Assembly (NCBI GenBank): GCA_965223235.1 | Contig: CBDCVV010000007.1 | Location: 248,001 to 312,000, forward strand | Source: UBA2589 sp965223235 | Lineage (GTDB): Bacteria; Gemmatimonadota; Gemmatimonadetes; Longimicrobiales; Gaopeijiaceae | DNA: 64,000 bases | Direction of reading: 5' to 3' | Shown: piece by piece, positions 26,982-35,424 of the stretch | How the letters are laid out: each line of letters begins with the position of its first letter | Position numbering within the stretch: the first letter of the stretch is position 1 | Notes under the pieces: model-generated | The model's input: the letters and a program-made list of their open reading frames with translations, nothing else | Databases searched by the model: none | Told to the model about the DNA's origin: nothing | Position numbers and translations under genes: made by a program

Positions 26982-27680
26982 TTGTTGAGCAGATCTGACG
27001 TCGCGTCACAGCGCCACTCGCCAGCGAGTCGTCGCCAAGTAGAGTCGCTTACCGAGATCGAACAGAAGATTCTGGACTTCATGGTTCAGTATTTGCGCGC
27101 CAACACCTATCAACCGTCGATCCGGGAGATCGGTGAGCGCTTCGCGATCAAGAGCACGAAGACCGTATCGGAGCACCTGCAAGCTCTGGCCGAGAAGGGC
27201 TGCCTCGAGCGCGATCCGTCGCGGTCCCGGGGTGTGAAGATCCTCGGGGTCGACCTGAGCGCCGACACGGTCGCGGTCCCTTGCTTCAGTTCGGTGCCGG
27301 ACCATCCGGGCGGGGGTGATAGTGTCGAGATGTACGTTTCAGTAGATCGGCAATTGGGAAGCCGAGACGGTTCGTTCATGGTGCGCGCTCGAGCCGGAGA
27401 CCTCGCCGTGCTCGGGGTGTCGGAAGGGGACTTGGTGCTCGTATCTCCGGTCTCTGTCGATGAGGTCCAAGATGGTTCGGTGATCGTGGCAGAGGTGGGA
27501 GCTGTCTCCGCGTTCCACCGCTTCACGCGAAACGGTCGGGGGATCTACCTCGAAGCGTTACAGCCTGGCGGCGGTACGACGCTCGTCGAAGACGCGGACG
27601 ACCTCCAGGTCATCGGACGGGTGGCTGGCTTCTTCCGCAGCATGGACGAGGCCGCTGCGGTCAACCTGACCCAGCACTAG
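26982..27680 (+). CDS. lexA: LexA-like repressor lacking the autoproteolysis residues
   Basis: The N-terminal LexA winged helix is well kept: LTEIEQKILDFM, then TYQPSIREIGERFAIKS and TVSEHLQALAEKGCLER. The C-terminal half keeps the S24 fold pattern (FMVRARAG, GVSEGDLVLV, DGSVIVAEVG). By eye-alignment to E. coli LexA, catalytic Ser119 becomes Asp140, Lys156 becomes His179 and the Ala-Gly cleavage site is absent (PCFSSVPDHP). It should bind DNA but not self-cleave with RecA. The frame opens with a stop just before 26982, so only TTG codons (26982 or 26985) can start it. Gene symbol is by family; SOS function is doubtful. Confidence 0.82.
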   Translation: MLSRSDVASQRHSPASRRQVESLTEIEQKILDFMVQYLRANTYQPSIREIGERFAIKSTKTVSEHLQALAEKGCLERDPSRSRGVKILGVDLSADTVAVPCFSSVPDHPGGGDSVEMYVSVDRQLGSRDGSFMVRARAGDLAVLGVSEGDLVLVSPVSVDEVQDGSVIVAEVGAVSAFHRFTRNGRGIYLEALQPGGGTTLVEDADDLQVIGRVAGFFRSMDEAAAVNLTQH

Positions 27681-27688
27681 CACGGCCG

Positions 27689-28168
27689 ATGGCGTCGGCG
27701 CCCTCCCCGGTGGGTCGCGACGGAGCGGACTATGAGTGGATGCAGCGGGCACTCTTCTGTGCCCGCAGAGCCGAGCAAGCCGGGGAGGTGCCGGTAGGGG
27801 CCGTACTCGTAGAGGATGGCTCTATCGTCGCGGAGGGCGAGAATCGGACGATCCGAGACTCGGACCCGACCGCTCACGCCGAAGTGGTAGCGATTCGGGC
27901 AGCCGCGGCCGCGCGAGGGGACTGGCGTCTCTCTGGCACGACGTTGTACGTAACCCTAGAACCTTGTGCGATGTGTGCGGGTGCGATCGTTCTGGCGAGG
28001 ATTCCAACGGTGGTGTTCGGGGCTTCCGATCCAAAGGCGGGAATGGGTGGGTCACTCGGTAACCTTCTCCACGATTCTCGGTTGAATCACCGGTGTGTCG
28101 TACGGCACGGAGTCGCCGCCAACGAATGCGGGGATCTGCTCCGGGACTTCTTCAGGGGAAAGCGGTGA
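27689..28168 (+). CDS. tadA: tRNA-specific adenosine deaminase
   Basis: TadA deaminates A34 to inosine in tRNA-Arg(ACG). The cytidine/deoxycytidylate deaminase fold shows HAE (TAHAEVVAIR) with catalytic Glu and the Zn ligands in LEPCAMCAGAI. The family tail pattern VVFGASDPKAGMGGS is also present. Length of 159 residues is normal. It starts 8 nt after the LexA-like gene, and its stop overlaps the next GTG start (GTGA). Confidence 0.95.
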   Translation: MASAPSPVGRDGADYEWMQRALFCARRAEQAGEVPVGAVLVEDGSIVAEGENRTIRDSDPTAHAEVVAIRAAAAARGDWRLSGTTLYVTLEPCAMCAGAIVLARIPTVVFGASDPKAGMGGSLGNLLHDSRLNHRCVVRHGVAANECGDLLRDFFRGKR

Positions 28169-29502
28169 CTCGACGGTCTCCACCCTGGAGGCGTGCGGCG
28201 ACATGGATCCTCCTCGTCGTCGGGGCTCAGGCGTGTACTGTGGTCAACAGCACGACGACCGTCTTCCTTCCACCGACACCGGACTCCGTGGGGGCCGACT
28301 CGATCCCCGTTGAGGTGGAATCCTCGCCAAGCGCTCCTCCGCTTCCGACGGTCACGAGGGAGACGCGCGCACTTTGGGTCGTGCGTTTCTCGATGACGAC
28401 GCCCGAGTCCGTATCGGCGATGGTGGAACACGCCGTCGCGGCAGGCGTGAACACGCTCATCGTACAGGTCCGCGGTAGGGCAGACGCCTTCTTCGACTCG
28501 GCGTTGGAACCTAGGGGAGAGGCGCTCCGAACCCCGGCGTACGACCCGCTGGCTCACGTCATCGAGCTGGCCCACGCACGCGGACTGGCGGTACACGCGT
28601 GGGTGAACACACACCTCGTCTGGGGTCCTGCGAGCCTCCCTCTCAGCGCCGACCATATCTTACGCGCGAACCCAGATTGGTTGGCTGTCCCGCGGGCGTT
28701 GGCGACGTCGCTCGCTGCGGTCGACCCGGAAGCCCCACAGTATGTCGACCAGCTGATCGAGTACGCTCGGGCCCGGCCCGGTACGGTGGAGGGTGTCTAC
28801 ACCAGCCCATCGCACCCCGCCGTGCACGATCGCGTACATGCCGTCTGGCTCGACTTGGCCGCGCGGTACGACCTCGACGGGATTCACTTCGACTACATCC
28901 GGTTTCCCTCCGGCGACTTCGACTATTCGCTCGGTGCTCTCGAGCGCTTCCGTCTTTGGCTTCGCCCTCGCATCCCGACGGCCGACTTCGAACGGCTCGA
29001 TCAAGAGTACAACCGGAGCTTGGTGGCTATGACAGAGGGTGCGCCAGAGCTCTGGGACGACTTCCGACGGGATCAGGTGACCGCGCTGGTCCGGCGCATT
29101 CATCGCGACGTGAAGGCGATTAAGCCCGATCTCACGATTTCGGCTGCTGTGATTGCAGATCGGGACGTCGCTTGGTCGGACAGGTTTCAGGACTGGCCCC
29201 GCTGGCTCGAGGAGGGATGGATCGACGTTGTCGTCCCCATGGCGTATACGGAAGACCCGGCACGTTTCACCACACTCCTGGAGAGTGCCGCAGAGGCGGC
29301 GGGTTCACCCGGACGCCTCTGGGCGGGCATCGGAGCGTATATGAATCCCGCGATCGCTACGGTGGACATGATCGACCGCGCGCGCGCAGAGGGCGCAGGC
29401 GGGATCGTCCTCTTCTCGTACGACTGGATGGTGGGCGAGGGGCGGGGCGATCCGGACGACCCGTACCTCCAACAGGTGGGTCGAGCACGCTTCGGCCGCT
29501 GA
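28165..29502 (+). CDS. Lipoprotein, glycoside-hydrolase-like GHL10 (DUF187) family
   Basis: GTG 28165 overlaps the tadA stop, has AGGGGAAAG upstream and gives 445 residues. A lipobox-like GAQAC follows a hydrophobic stretch. The core is a TIM-barrel of the GHL10/DUF187 family: TRALWVVRFSM at strand 1, VNTLIVQVRGRADAFF, AWVNTHL, YDLDGIHFDYIRFPSG with conserved acidic residues, DLTISAAVIAD and VVPMAYTED. Relatives are predicted to act on cell-wall or surface glycans, but few have been assayed. A membrane-anchored periplasmic location is likely. Confidence 0.88.
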   Translation: MTRRSPPWRRAATWILLVVGAQACTVVNSTTTVFLPPTPDSVGADSIPVEVESSPSAPPLPTVTRETRALWVVRFSMTTPESVSAMVEHAVAAGVNTLIVQVRGRADAFFDSALEPRGEALRTPAYDPLAHVIELAHARGLAVHAWVNTHLVWGPASLPLSADHILRANPDWLAVPRALATSLAAVDPEAPQYVDQLIEYARARPGTVEGVYTSPSHPAVHDRVHAVWLDLAARYDLDGIHFDYIRFPSGDFDYSLGALERFRLWLRPRIPTADFERLDQEYNRSLVAMTEGAPELWDDFRRDQVTALVRRIHRDVKAIKPDLTISAAVIADRDVAWSDRFQDWPRWLEEGWIDVVVPMAYTEDPARFTTLLESAAEAAGSPGRLWAGIGAYMNPAIATVDMIDRARAEGAGGIVLFSYDWMVGEGRGDPDDPYLQQVGRARFGR

Positions 29503-29506
29503 CTCG

Positions 29507-31417
29507 CTACGCCGTCTCAGCTCGCTCCACGGGCCGTCCGAGGACGCGTAGAGCTGCGACGACGATGACCCCACCAATCAAGAGCGCGATCCACGGATTG
29601 AGACCGTACGCCGTGCCGATGTTCCCGAGGAGCATGCCCACCACTCCCACCAGGAGGGCGTAGGGAAGCTGCGTCTTCACATGATCGACGTGATCGCATG
29701 CCGAGGCCGTGGACGATAGCACCGTGGTATCGGAAATCGGTGAGCAGTGGTCGCCGAAGATCGCCCCCGCGAGCACGGAAGCGACGCCCCCGAGCAAGAT
29801 TGCTTCCGATGCGGCCCCAGGCAGGACTTCCGCTCCCCCTAGCGCGACCGTGAGCGGGATCACGACCGGGAGCATGATCGCCATCGTGCCCCACGATGTG
29901 CCGGTAGCGAACGCCATGGCTCCGGACGTCATAAAGACGATCACGGGGATGAGCTCGATTGCGACCCGGTCCGAGAGGAGCAGGGCGAGGAAGCTCGACG
30001 TGCCGATCGCCTCCGTGACCGCACCCATCGACCACGCCAAGACGAGGATGATCATGGCGAGCATCATTGCCTTGAAGCCTCCAACCGCGGCCTCGATACA
30101 CTCGTCCAGCGTCAAGATGCGTTGACCCAACGAGAGGAACATGGCGACCAGGGCGCCACCTAACGATCCCCACAGCAACGCGTTATAGGACTCGCCCTCA
30201 CCGAAAATGTCACGTAGCGCAGCTCCGGGAGGTGCGTTCCGTACACCGGAAGTGTAGAGGCCCACGAGGACCACGATCACCACGGTCAAGACGGGTAAGG
30301 CGGCATTCCACCAGAGGCGTGGGGCGCCGTCCTTCGGGTTCATCTCGTCCGACTCGGTGTCGACTGCCAAGTTGGCCCCTGGGCGGAACAGGCCGTCCCC
30401 GCGGGCGGCTCGGGCCTCCGCCACCGCCATCGGTCCGAAGTCGCGGCCCGTCAACGAGGTCGCAAAGACGAGGAGGAGGGCGAGGAGTGGGTAGAAGAGG
30501 TAAGGAATCGAGTCGATGAAGATTGCGAACGAGTTCACGTCGAGCGCTGCGGCACTCGCGGGATTCTGTTCCGCGGCGATGGCGAAACCGTCGCCGATGA
30601 GAGAGATCTCGTACCCGACCCACGTCGAGACCGGGACGAGCGCCGCCACAGGTGCAGCGGTCGAATCCACCAAGTAGGCGAGCTTCTCTCGGGAGATCTT
30701 CAAGCGATCCGTAATGGGCCGCATCGTGTTCCCGACGATGAGCGTGTTGGCGTAGTCGTCGAAGAAGATCGCGAGGCCTGCACCCCATGTGGCGAGCTTC
30801 CCTCGGCGAGGAGTGCTGGCGAGGGGCGCCAGGGCATCCACAATGCCTCGCGTCCCCCCGTTACGAGAGATCAGACCGACCATGGCCCCGAGGAAGAGCG
30901 TGAAGACCATAATGCTCGCGTGGTCGGAGTCCGCCACGGCCGGGACGATGAATTGATCCACCATGCGACCGGTGGCCCCGAGCGGGTTGAATCCTGCTAC
31001 GGCCAGAGCCCCCAGCCAGACACCGATGAAGAGGGCCGTCACGACCTCTCGGAAGAGGAGTGCAAGGATGATCGCGACGACCGGTGGCAAAATCGAGAAC
31101 CAGCCGGAGATCACCGTGGGCGACATCTCGACCGTTTCAGAGCCGAGGGTGATGCGGAGCGGGAGCTCCGATGATGACGAGAGTCGGATGTCCCGGAGCG
31201 CAGCCTCACCCGCCGCGGGCACCTGTGTGGTAGAGAGCACGTCGCCGTTGGCGGTGGCGACCGAGGCCGTCACCGGGCCGGAGCTCGCTCCCTCCACCGC
31301 GATCTCGAACGGGACACCCCGAAGGACGACGTCCGGCACGTCACCCAACGTCTGCCCCTGGGACAGAGCTGGCGTGAAGGCGGTCAGAGCCAGGATCACG
31401 GTTACGCGGGAGATCAT
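29507..31417 (-). CDS. NhaC-type Na+/H+ antiporter with exported N-terminal domain
   Basis: ATG 31417 opens a signal peptide (TVILALTAFTPALSQGQ), giving 636 residues. About 100 residues of beta-rich sequence precede the first transporter TM. The transporter follows the NhaC / Na+:H+ antiporter family pattern: ILPPVVAIILALLFREV, FFDDYANTLIVGNTMRP, PVSTWVGYEI, ATGTSWGTMAIMLPVVIP and GAIFGDHCSPISDTT. FDDYAN and GDHCSPISD are strongly diagnostic. It would extrude Na+ or exchange organic ions. The exported N-terminal domain is not part of the usual NhaC. It converges on the GHL10 gene with 4 nt between stops. Confidence 0.9.
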   Translation of the reverse strand: MISRVTVILALTAFTPALSQGQTLGDVPDVVLRGVPFEIAVEGASSGPVTASVATANGDVLSTTQVPAAGEAALRDIRLSSSSELPLRITLGSETVEMSPTVISGWFSILPPVVAIILALLFREVVTALFIGVWLGALAVAGFNPLGATGRMVDQFIVPAVADSDHASIMVFTLFLGAMVGLISRNGGTRGIVDALAPLASTPRRGKLATWGAGLAIFFDDYANTLIVGNTMRPITDRLKISREKLAYLVDSTAAPVAALVPVSTWVGYEISLIGDGFAIAAEQNPASAAALDVNSFAIFIDSIPYLFYPLLALLLVFATSLTGRDFGPMAVAEARAARGDGLFRPGANLAVDTESDEMNPKDGAPRLWWNAALPVLTVVIVVLVGLYTSGVRNAPPGAALRDIFGEGESYNALLWGSLGGALVAMFLSLGQRILTLDECIEAAVGGFKAMMLAMIILVLAWSMGAVTEAIGTSSFLALLLSDRVAIELIPVIVFMTSGAMAFATGTSWGTMAIMLPVVIPLTVALGGAEVLPGAASEAILLGGVASVLAGAIFGDHCSPISDTTVLSSTASACDHVDHVKTQLPYALLVGVVGMLLGNIGTAYGLNPWIALLIGGVIVVAALRVLGRPVERAETA

Positions 31418-31500
31418 GGGCGGCCGATGCTTGGGTACCGAGACCCGGTACAATGGGGAATGGGGCGCCGCGGTGATACCCCTGACGTGCCGTTGACCCT

Positions 31501-31531
31501 GGGCGGCCGAGGGCCGAACTTTCCGCCGCCC
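31501..31531 (+). promoter_or_regulatory. Leader hairpin upstream of pyrR
   Basis: GGGCGGC (31501-31507) and GCCGCCC (31525-31531) form a perfect 7-bp stem with a 17-nt loop, 52 nt before the pyrR ATG. A TTGACC box lies just upstream (31493-31498). I do not see the PyrR-binding consensus loop of Bacillus, so a role in attenuation is only a possibility. Confidence 0.3.
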
Positions 31532-31583
31532 TGGACGGCGCCGCGACTACGTCGACGCGCCGTACGTACGCCACCCGATCGAG

Positions 31584-32138
31584 ATGCCTGCAAGCCACCG
31601 CACCCACGTCATGAGCGACTCAGACGTGCGCCGAGCGGTTTCCAGGATGGCTGCGGAGATCGTCGAGCGAAACGGAGGCACGGACGGATTGGTGCTCATG
31701 GGCATTCACCGTCGCGGTGCGCCCCTCGCGAAGATGCTGAGAGCCGAGATCCTTCGCGCTGAGAGCGTCGAGGTCGATGTGGGTTCCTTGGACATCTCCC
31801 TCTATCGGGACGACCTCGAAGTCATCGGGCCGCGCCCCGTGATCGGCGGGTCAGAGCTTCCCCAAGACGGCATCGATGATCGGTGCGTCGTGCTCGTCGA
31901 CGACGTCGCTTTCACAGGTCGCACGGCCAGAGCCGCGTTGAATGAGGTCAGCGACTGGGGACGCCCGAAGAGAATCTTGCTATGCGTGCTCGTCGACCGC
32001 GGGGGACGGGAACTCCCCATCCATCCCGACATCGTCGGGTCGGTCGTTCAGGTTCGCAGCGGCCAACGCGTCGAGGTCCTCGTCCCCGACTTCGACGACC
32101 GACTCGGGGTCGAGATTGTACACACGGAGAGCCGTTGA
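31584..32138 (+). CDS. pyrR: Bifunctional pyr operon regulator / uracil phosphoribosyltransferase PyrR
   Basis: PyrR binds pyr mRNA in response to UMP and has uracil phosphoribosyltransferase activity. The PRTase core includes LVLMGIHRRGAPLA, a DISLYRDD segment, the PRPP-binding loop VVLVDDVAFTGRTARAAL and LVDRGGRELPI. At 184 residues the length is usual, and the N-terminus aligns with known PyrR around SDVRRAVSRMAAEI. ATG 31611 is an alternative start. It leads a pyrR-pyrB-pyrC operon, with pyrB starting inside its stop codon. Confidence 0.95.
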   Translation: MPASHRTHVMSDSDVRRAVSRMAAEIVERNGGTDGLVLMGIHRRGAPLAKMLRAEILRAESVEVDVGSLDISLYRDDLEVIGPRPVIGGSELPQDGIDDRCVVLVDDVAFTGRTARAALNEVSDWGRPKRILLCVLVDRGGRELPIHPDIVGSVVQVRSGQRVEVLVPDFDDRLGVEIVHTESR

Positions 32139-33106
32139 CTGACCATGCCGCACCTCTCGGGAAAGATCTGACCGGGCTCGAAGGGCTCGACGCCGATCAG
32201 CTCCTCACGATTCTGGACACCGCGGAGCCATTCAAGGAGATCTCGGAACGTCGGATCAAGAAGGTTCCGGTTCTACGCGGCAAGACGATCGTCAATCTCT
32301 TCTTCGAGGCGTCGACCCGCACACGGGTTTCCTTCGAGTTCGCCGAGAAGCGATTGAGTGCCGATACGGTCAACATCTCTTCCAGCGGTTCTTCGGTGGT
32401 CAAGGGAGAGACGCTCGTCGACACCGCACGAAATCTGGAAGCGATGCGGATCGACATGGTCGTGATGCGGCACGGCTCTTCGGGGGCCGCCCGCTTCTTG
32501 GCCGACCGAATCCCATCGAATGTGATCAACGCGGGTGACGGCGCTCACGAGCACCCGACCCAGGGGCTCCTCGACATTCTCACGATCCGGGACCACCGCG
32601 GCTCGCTCTCGGATCTCAAGGTGTGCATTGTTGGGGATATTCTGCACTCGCGTGTCGCCCGGTCGAACATCTACGGGTTGAAGACGCTCGGAGCGCAGGT
32701 CGCGATCTGCGGACCGAAGACGCTCCTTCCACCCGCTGCATCGGAGCTCGGTGTGGAGGTCTTCTCCAGGGTGGAGGAGGCCATTGAGTGGGCCGACGTG
32801 CTCAACGTCCTTCGGCTACAGCTAGAGCGGATGGAGGGCGGGTACGTCCCGAGTTTGAGGGAATACAACCGCGTGTGGGGCATCAGTGCGGAACGACTCT
32901 CGAGGGCCCCGAAAGAGCTGCTGGTGTTGCATCCGGGGCCCATGAATCGCGGGGTCGAAATCGACTCCGACGTCGCCGACGGACCGCACTCGGTGATTCT
33001 CAACCAAGTGACCAATGGCGTCGCGATCCGGATGGCGGTGCTGTACCTGCTCGCCGGTGGCCGCCCGGAACGGGCTGAGGCCGCCAAAGAAGGAGGCGAA
33101 GAGTGA
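32135..33106 (+). CDS. pyrB: Aspartate carbamoyltransferase catalytic subunit
   Basis: This enzyme condenses carbamoyl phosphate and aspartate in de novo pyrimidine synthesis. Signature motifs are FFEASTRTRVSFE (carbamoyl-phosphate loop), SSVVKGETLVDT, the GDGAHEHPTQGLLD active-site segment, GDILHSRVARSN and HPGPMNRGVEI. The start must be TTG 32135, overlapping the pyrR stop as TTGA, since no ATG or GTG is placed before the conserved N-terminal region. That gives 323 residues, normal for the family. No pyrI regulatory subunit is nearby. Its stop overlaps pyrC (GTGA). Confidence 0.96.
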   Translation: MTDHAAPLGKDLTGLEGLDADQLLTILDTAEPFKEISERRIKKVPVLRGKTIVNLFFEASTRTRVSFEFAEKRLSADTVNISSSGSSVVKGETLVDTARNLEAMRIDMVVMRHGSSGAARFLADRIPSNVINAGDGAHEHPTQGLLDILTIRDHRGSLSDLKVCIVGDILHSRVARSNIYGLKTLGAQVAICGPKTLLPPAASELGVEVFSRVEEAIEWADVLNVLRLQLERMEGGYVPSLREYNRVWGISAERLSRAPKELLVLHPGPMNRGVEIDSDVADGPHSVILNQVTNGVAIRMAVLYLLAGGRPERAEAAKEGGEE

Positions 33107-34383
33107 GCAAGCTCTTTCTCAAAGGTGGACGGGTCGTGGACCCCAGCGAGGGCGTCGATGGCACACTCGATGTACTCATCGTCGATGGCGTCGTGGCGGA
33201 GATCGCGTCAGGTCAAGCCGCGCCTGAAGACGCCCAAGTCGTCGACTGTGATGGCCTGGTCGTATCGCCGGGGCTTATCGACGTGCATGTGCACCTGAGG
33301 GAACCCGGTGGCGAGCATAAAGAGACGATCGCGACGGGAGCCGCATCCGCGGTGGCCGGAGGCTTTACCTCCATTTGTGCAATGCCCAACACCGAGCCGC
33401 CCATCGACGATCCGGCCGCGGTAGGCTTCGTGGTGGCGCAGGGTAAGGCGGCCGGCCTGGCCCGGGTGTACCCGGTCGGTTGCATCTCGGTGGACCGGAT
33501 GGGGGAGCGGCTTGCGCTGGTGGGAGAGATGGTGGAGGCCGGAGCTGTGGCCATCACGGACGATGGGAGCCCCGTGATGGACTCCGGGCTCATGCGGCTG
33601 GCCCTCGAGTACTCTCAAGCCTTCGGGATTCCGGTGGCGGATCACCCAGAAGACCTGACGCTCTCCGGCAACGGGCACATGAACGAGGGGGTCGTCGCAT
33701 CCCGTTTAGGACTTGCCGGCAAACCCAACGCGGCCGAGGACGTGCACATCGTTCGGGATCTACTCTTGGCGGAGCTTACCGGAGGGCACATTCACCTCCA
33801 GCACATCTCCACCCGATTTGGCGTCGAGTCGATCCGACGAGCCAAGGATCGGGGTGTGCGGGTCACCGCTGAAGCGTCTCCCCACCACCTCGTTCTGACG
33901 CACGACGCCGTCGACGGGTATCGGACCGAGGCCAAGATGAACCCTCCTCTTCGCACGGAAGAGGACGTGGAAGCCGTTCGCGCAGGAGTTGCTGACGGCA
34001 CGCTCGACACGATCGCGACCGACCATGCTCCGCATCACTACGACGAGAAAGAGGCTGCCTTCGCTGACGCGCCCAACGGGATCGTCGGGCTCGAGACGGC
34101 TCTCGGTGTGGTCATGACCCGGGTCGTCGGCGAAGGGGTTATCGACCTGCCGACGATGGTCGAGCGTATGAGCTGTCAGCCGGCGAGGGCCTTCAACCTT
34201 CCGGGAGGGACGCTACGGGTCGGCTCACCAGGAGACGTGACCGTCTTCGATCCTGCGGAGAAGTGGGTCGTGGATGCGTCGAAGTTCCGGTCAAAGAGCC
34301 GGAATACCCCGTTTGACGGTTGGGAGCTGACCGGACGACCGAAGAAAACGATCGTCGCCGGTCGAGTCGTGTGGTCAGACTGA
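33103..34383 (+). CDS. pyrC: Dihydroorotase
   Basis: Dihydroorotase cyclises carbamoyl aspartate to dihydroorotate. The class I amidohydrolase features are metal ligands in DVHVHLREPGG and the carboxylated-Lys region. VADHPEDL, LQHISTRFGVESIR and the catalytic ATDHAPHH follow. The 426-residue length fits type I bacterial PyrC. GTG 33103 overlaps the pyrB stop. This type often associates with PyrB, and the tight overlap here agrees with that. The gene ends 8 nt from the convergent rpsT. Confidence 0.96.
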   Translation: MSKLFLKGGRVVDPSEGVDGTLDVLIVDGVVAEIASGQAAPEDAQVVDCDGLVVSPGLIDVHVHLREPGGEHKETIATGAASAVAGGFTSICAMPNTEPPIDDPAAVGFVVAQGKAAGLARVYPVGCISVDRMGERLALVGEMVEAGAVAITDDGSPVMDSGLMRLALEYSQAFGIPVADHPEDLTLSGNGHMNEGVVASRLGLAGKPNAAEDVHIVRDLLLAELTGGHIHLQHISTRFGVESIRRAKDRGVRVTAEASPHHLVLTHDAVDGYRTEAKMNPPLRTEEDVEAVRAGVADGTLDTIATDHAPHHYDEKEAAFADAPNGIVGLETALGVVMTRVVGEGVIDLPTMVERMSCQPARAFNLPGGTLRVGSPGDVTVFDPAEKWVVDASKFRSKSRNTPFDGWELTGRPKKTIVAGRVVWSD

Positions 34384-34391
34384 CCCGGAGG

Positions 34392-34646
34392 TCAGCCGAG
34401 TCCGTTGACGTGCCGCGTCAGGCTGCTCTTGATCCGCGCCACCCGATTCGGGTGGTAGAGACGTCGGGTCGCTGCACGATCGAGGATCGCAACGGCTTCC
34501 GTCAGTCGAGCACGACCGGAGTCGGCGGAGTCGGCGGCACGTACGCGCTTGATGGCGCTGCGGATGCGGGAACGCTCGGCCCGGTTCTTCAACCTGGCTG
34601 CGGCGCTGAGCTCCATCCGCTTTTTGGCACTCTTGATGTTCGGCAT
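34392..34646 (-). CDS. rpsT: 30S ribosomal protein S20
   Basis: This 84-residue, Lys/Arg/Ala-rich all-helical protein begins MPNIKSAKKRMELSAAA and ends with a RLYHPNRVARIKSSLTRHV pattern typical of S20 (the HKNTAARKKSRL region). It binds the 5' domain of 16S rRNA. It is divergent from the site-2 protease gene, and the 112-bp gap between them must hold its promoter and leader. Confidence 0.95.
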   Translation of the reverse strand: MPNIKSAKKRMELSAAARLKNRAERSRIRSAIKRVRAADSADSGRARLTEAVAILDRAATRRLYHPNRVARIKSSLTRHVNGLG

Positions 34647-34758
34647 TCTACGCTCAATGAGCGGTGATTCGTCGATTGACTAGCAGAAGAAGCTAGAGGA
34701 GAGCGGTGACGCAATCAACGGGTACGGGACGACTCCCTCCGAAGGTAGCTTAGCGGTC

Positions 34759-35424
34759 ATGGATGCTTTCGTCCTCATACCGGTCCTGATCTTCTCGATC
34801 GTGGTGCATGAGGTCGCGCACGCGTGGCAGGCTCGGCGCGAGGGCGACGACACCGCAGATCGTCTCGGGCGGATCACGTTCAACCCGATTCCCCACCTCG
34901 ACTTGGTGGGTTCGCTTCTGGTACCAGCCATCCTCTATGCGACGAACACGGGCTTCCTCTTCGGGTGGGCCAAACCCGTGCCAGTCGATCCGAGTAAGTA
35001 TCGGGACTATGTCGCCGGCGACATTCGAGTCTCTATGGCGGGGATCGTGTCCAATCTGGGGTTGGCCCTCATAGCGACCCTCCTACTGGCGGTGGTCGCG
35101 AAGCTAGGGACGGCCACCGAAGGGATCGGCTACTTGTTGGACCCGGTGTACCTCGCGCTCAACTACCTGCTCATCATCAACTTGATCCTCGCCTTCTTCA
35201 ACTTGCTTCCGATCCCCCCCTTGGACGGGTCGCACGTGATGGCGCACCTCCTCCCGGAGGTGTTGGCGGTTCCGTACCGCCGATTGGCGAATTACGGGAT
35301 CTTGTTGCTGATCGGGATTATGTACTTCGGACGCATGGTCGGCATCGATGTCTTCGCTGTGGTCCTCTGGCCGGTCCTCTTCTTTCAAGGGCTCGCGGAC
35401 GAGTTCATTCGCCTGTGGCTCTGA
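34759..35424 (+). CDS. Membrane-embedded zinc protease of the site-2 protease (M50) family
   Basis: The 221-residue membrane protein has the HExxH motif within TM1 (VVHEVAHAW) and the second metal site in LPIPPLDGSHV. Five to six TM segments cover most of the length. This is the short M50B type without PDZ or CBS domains, often placed beside scpA. Such proteases cut transmembrane substrates such as anti-sigma factors or signal-peptide remnants. Its stop overlaps scpA by 10 nt. Confidence 0.92.
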   Translation: MDAFVLIPVLIFSIVVHEVAHAWQARREGDDTADRLGRITFNPIPHLDLVGSLLVPAILYATNTGFLFGWAKPVPVDPSKYRDYVAGDIRVSMAGIVSNLGLALIATLLLAVVAKLGTATEGIGYLLDPVYLALNYLLIINLILAFFNLLPIPPLDGSHVMAHLLPEVLAVPYRRLANYGILLLIGIMYFGRMVGIDVFAVVLWPVLFFQGLADEFIRLWL

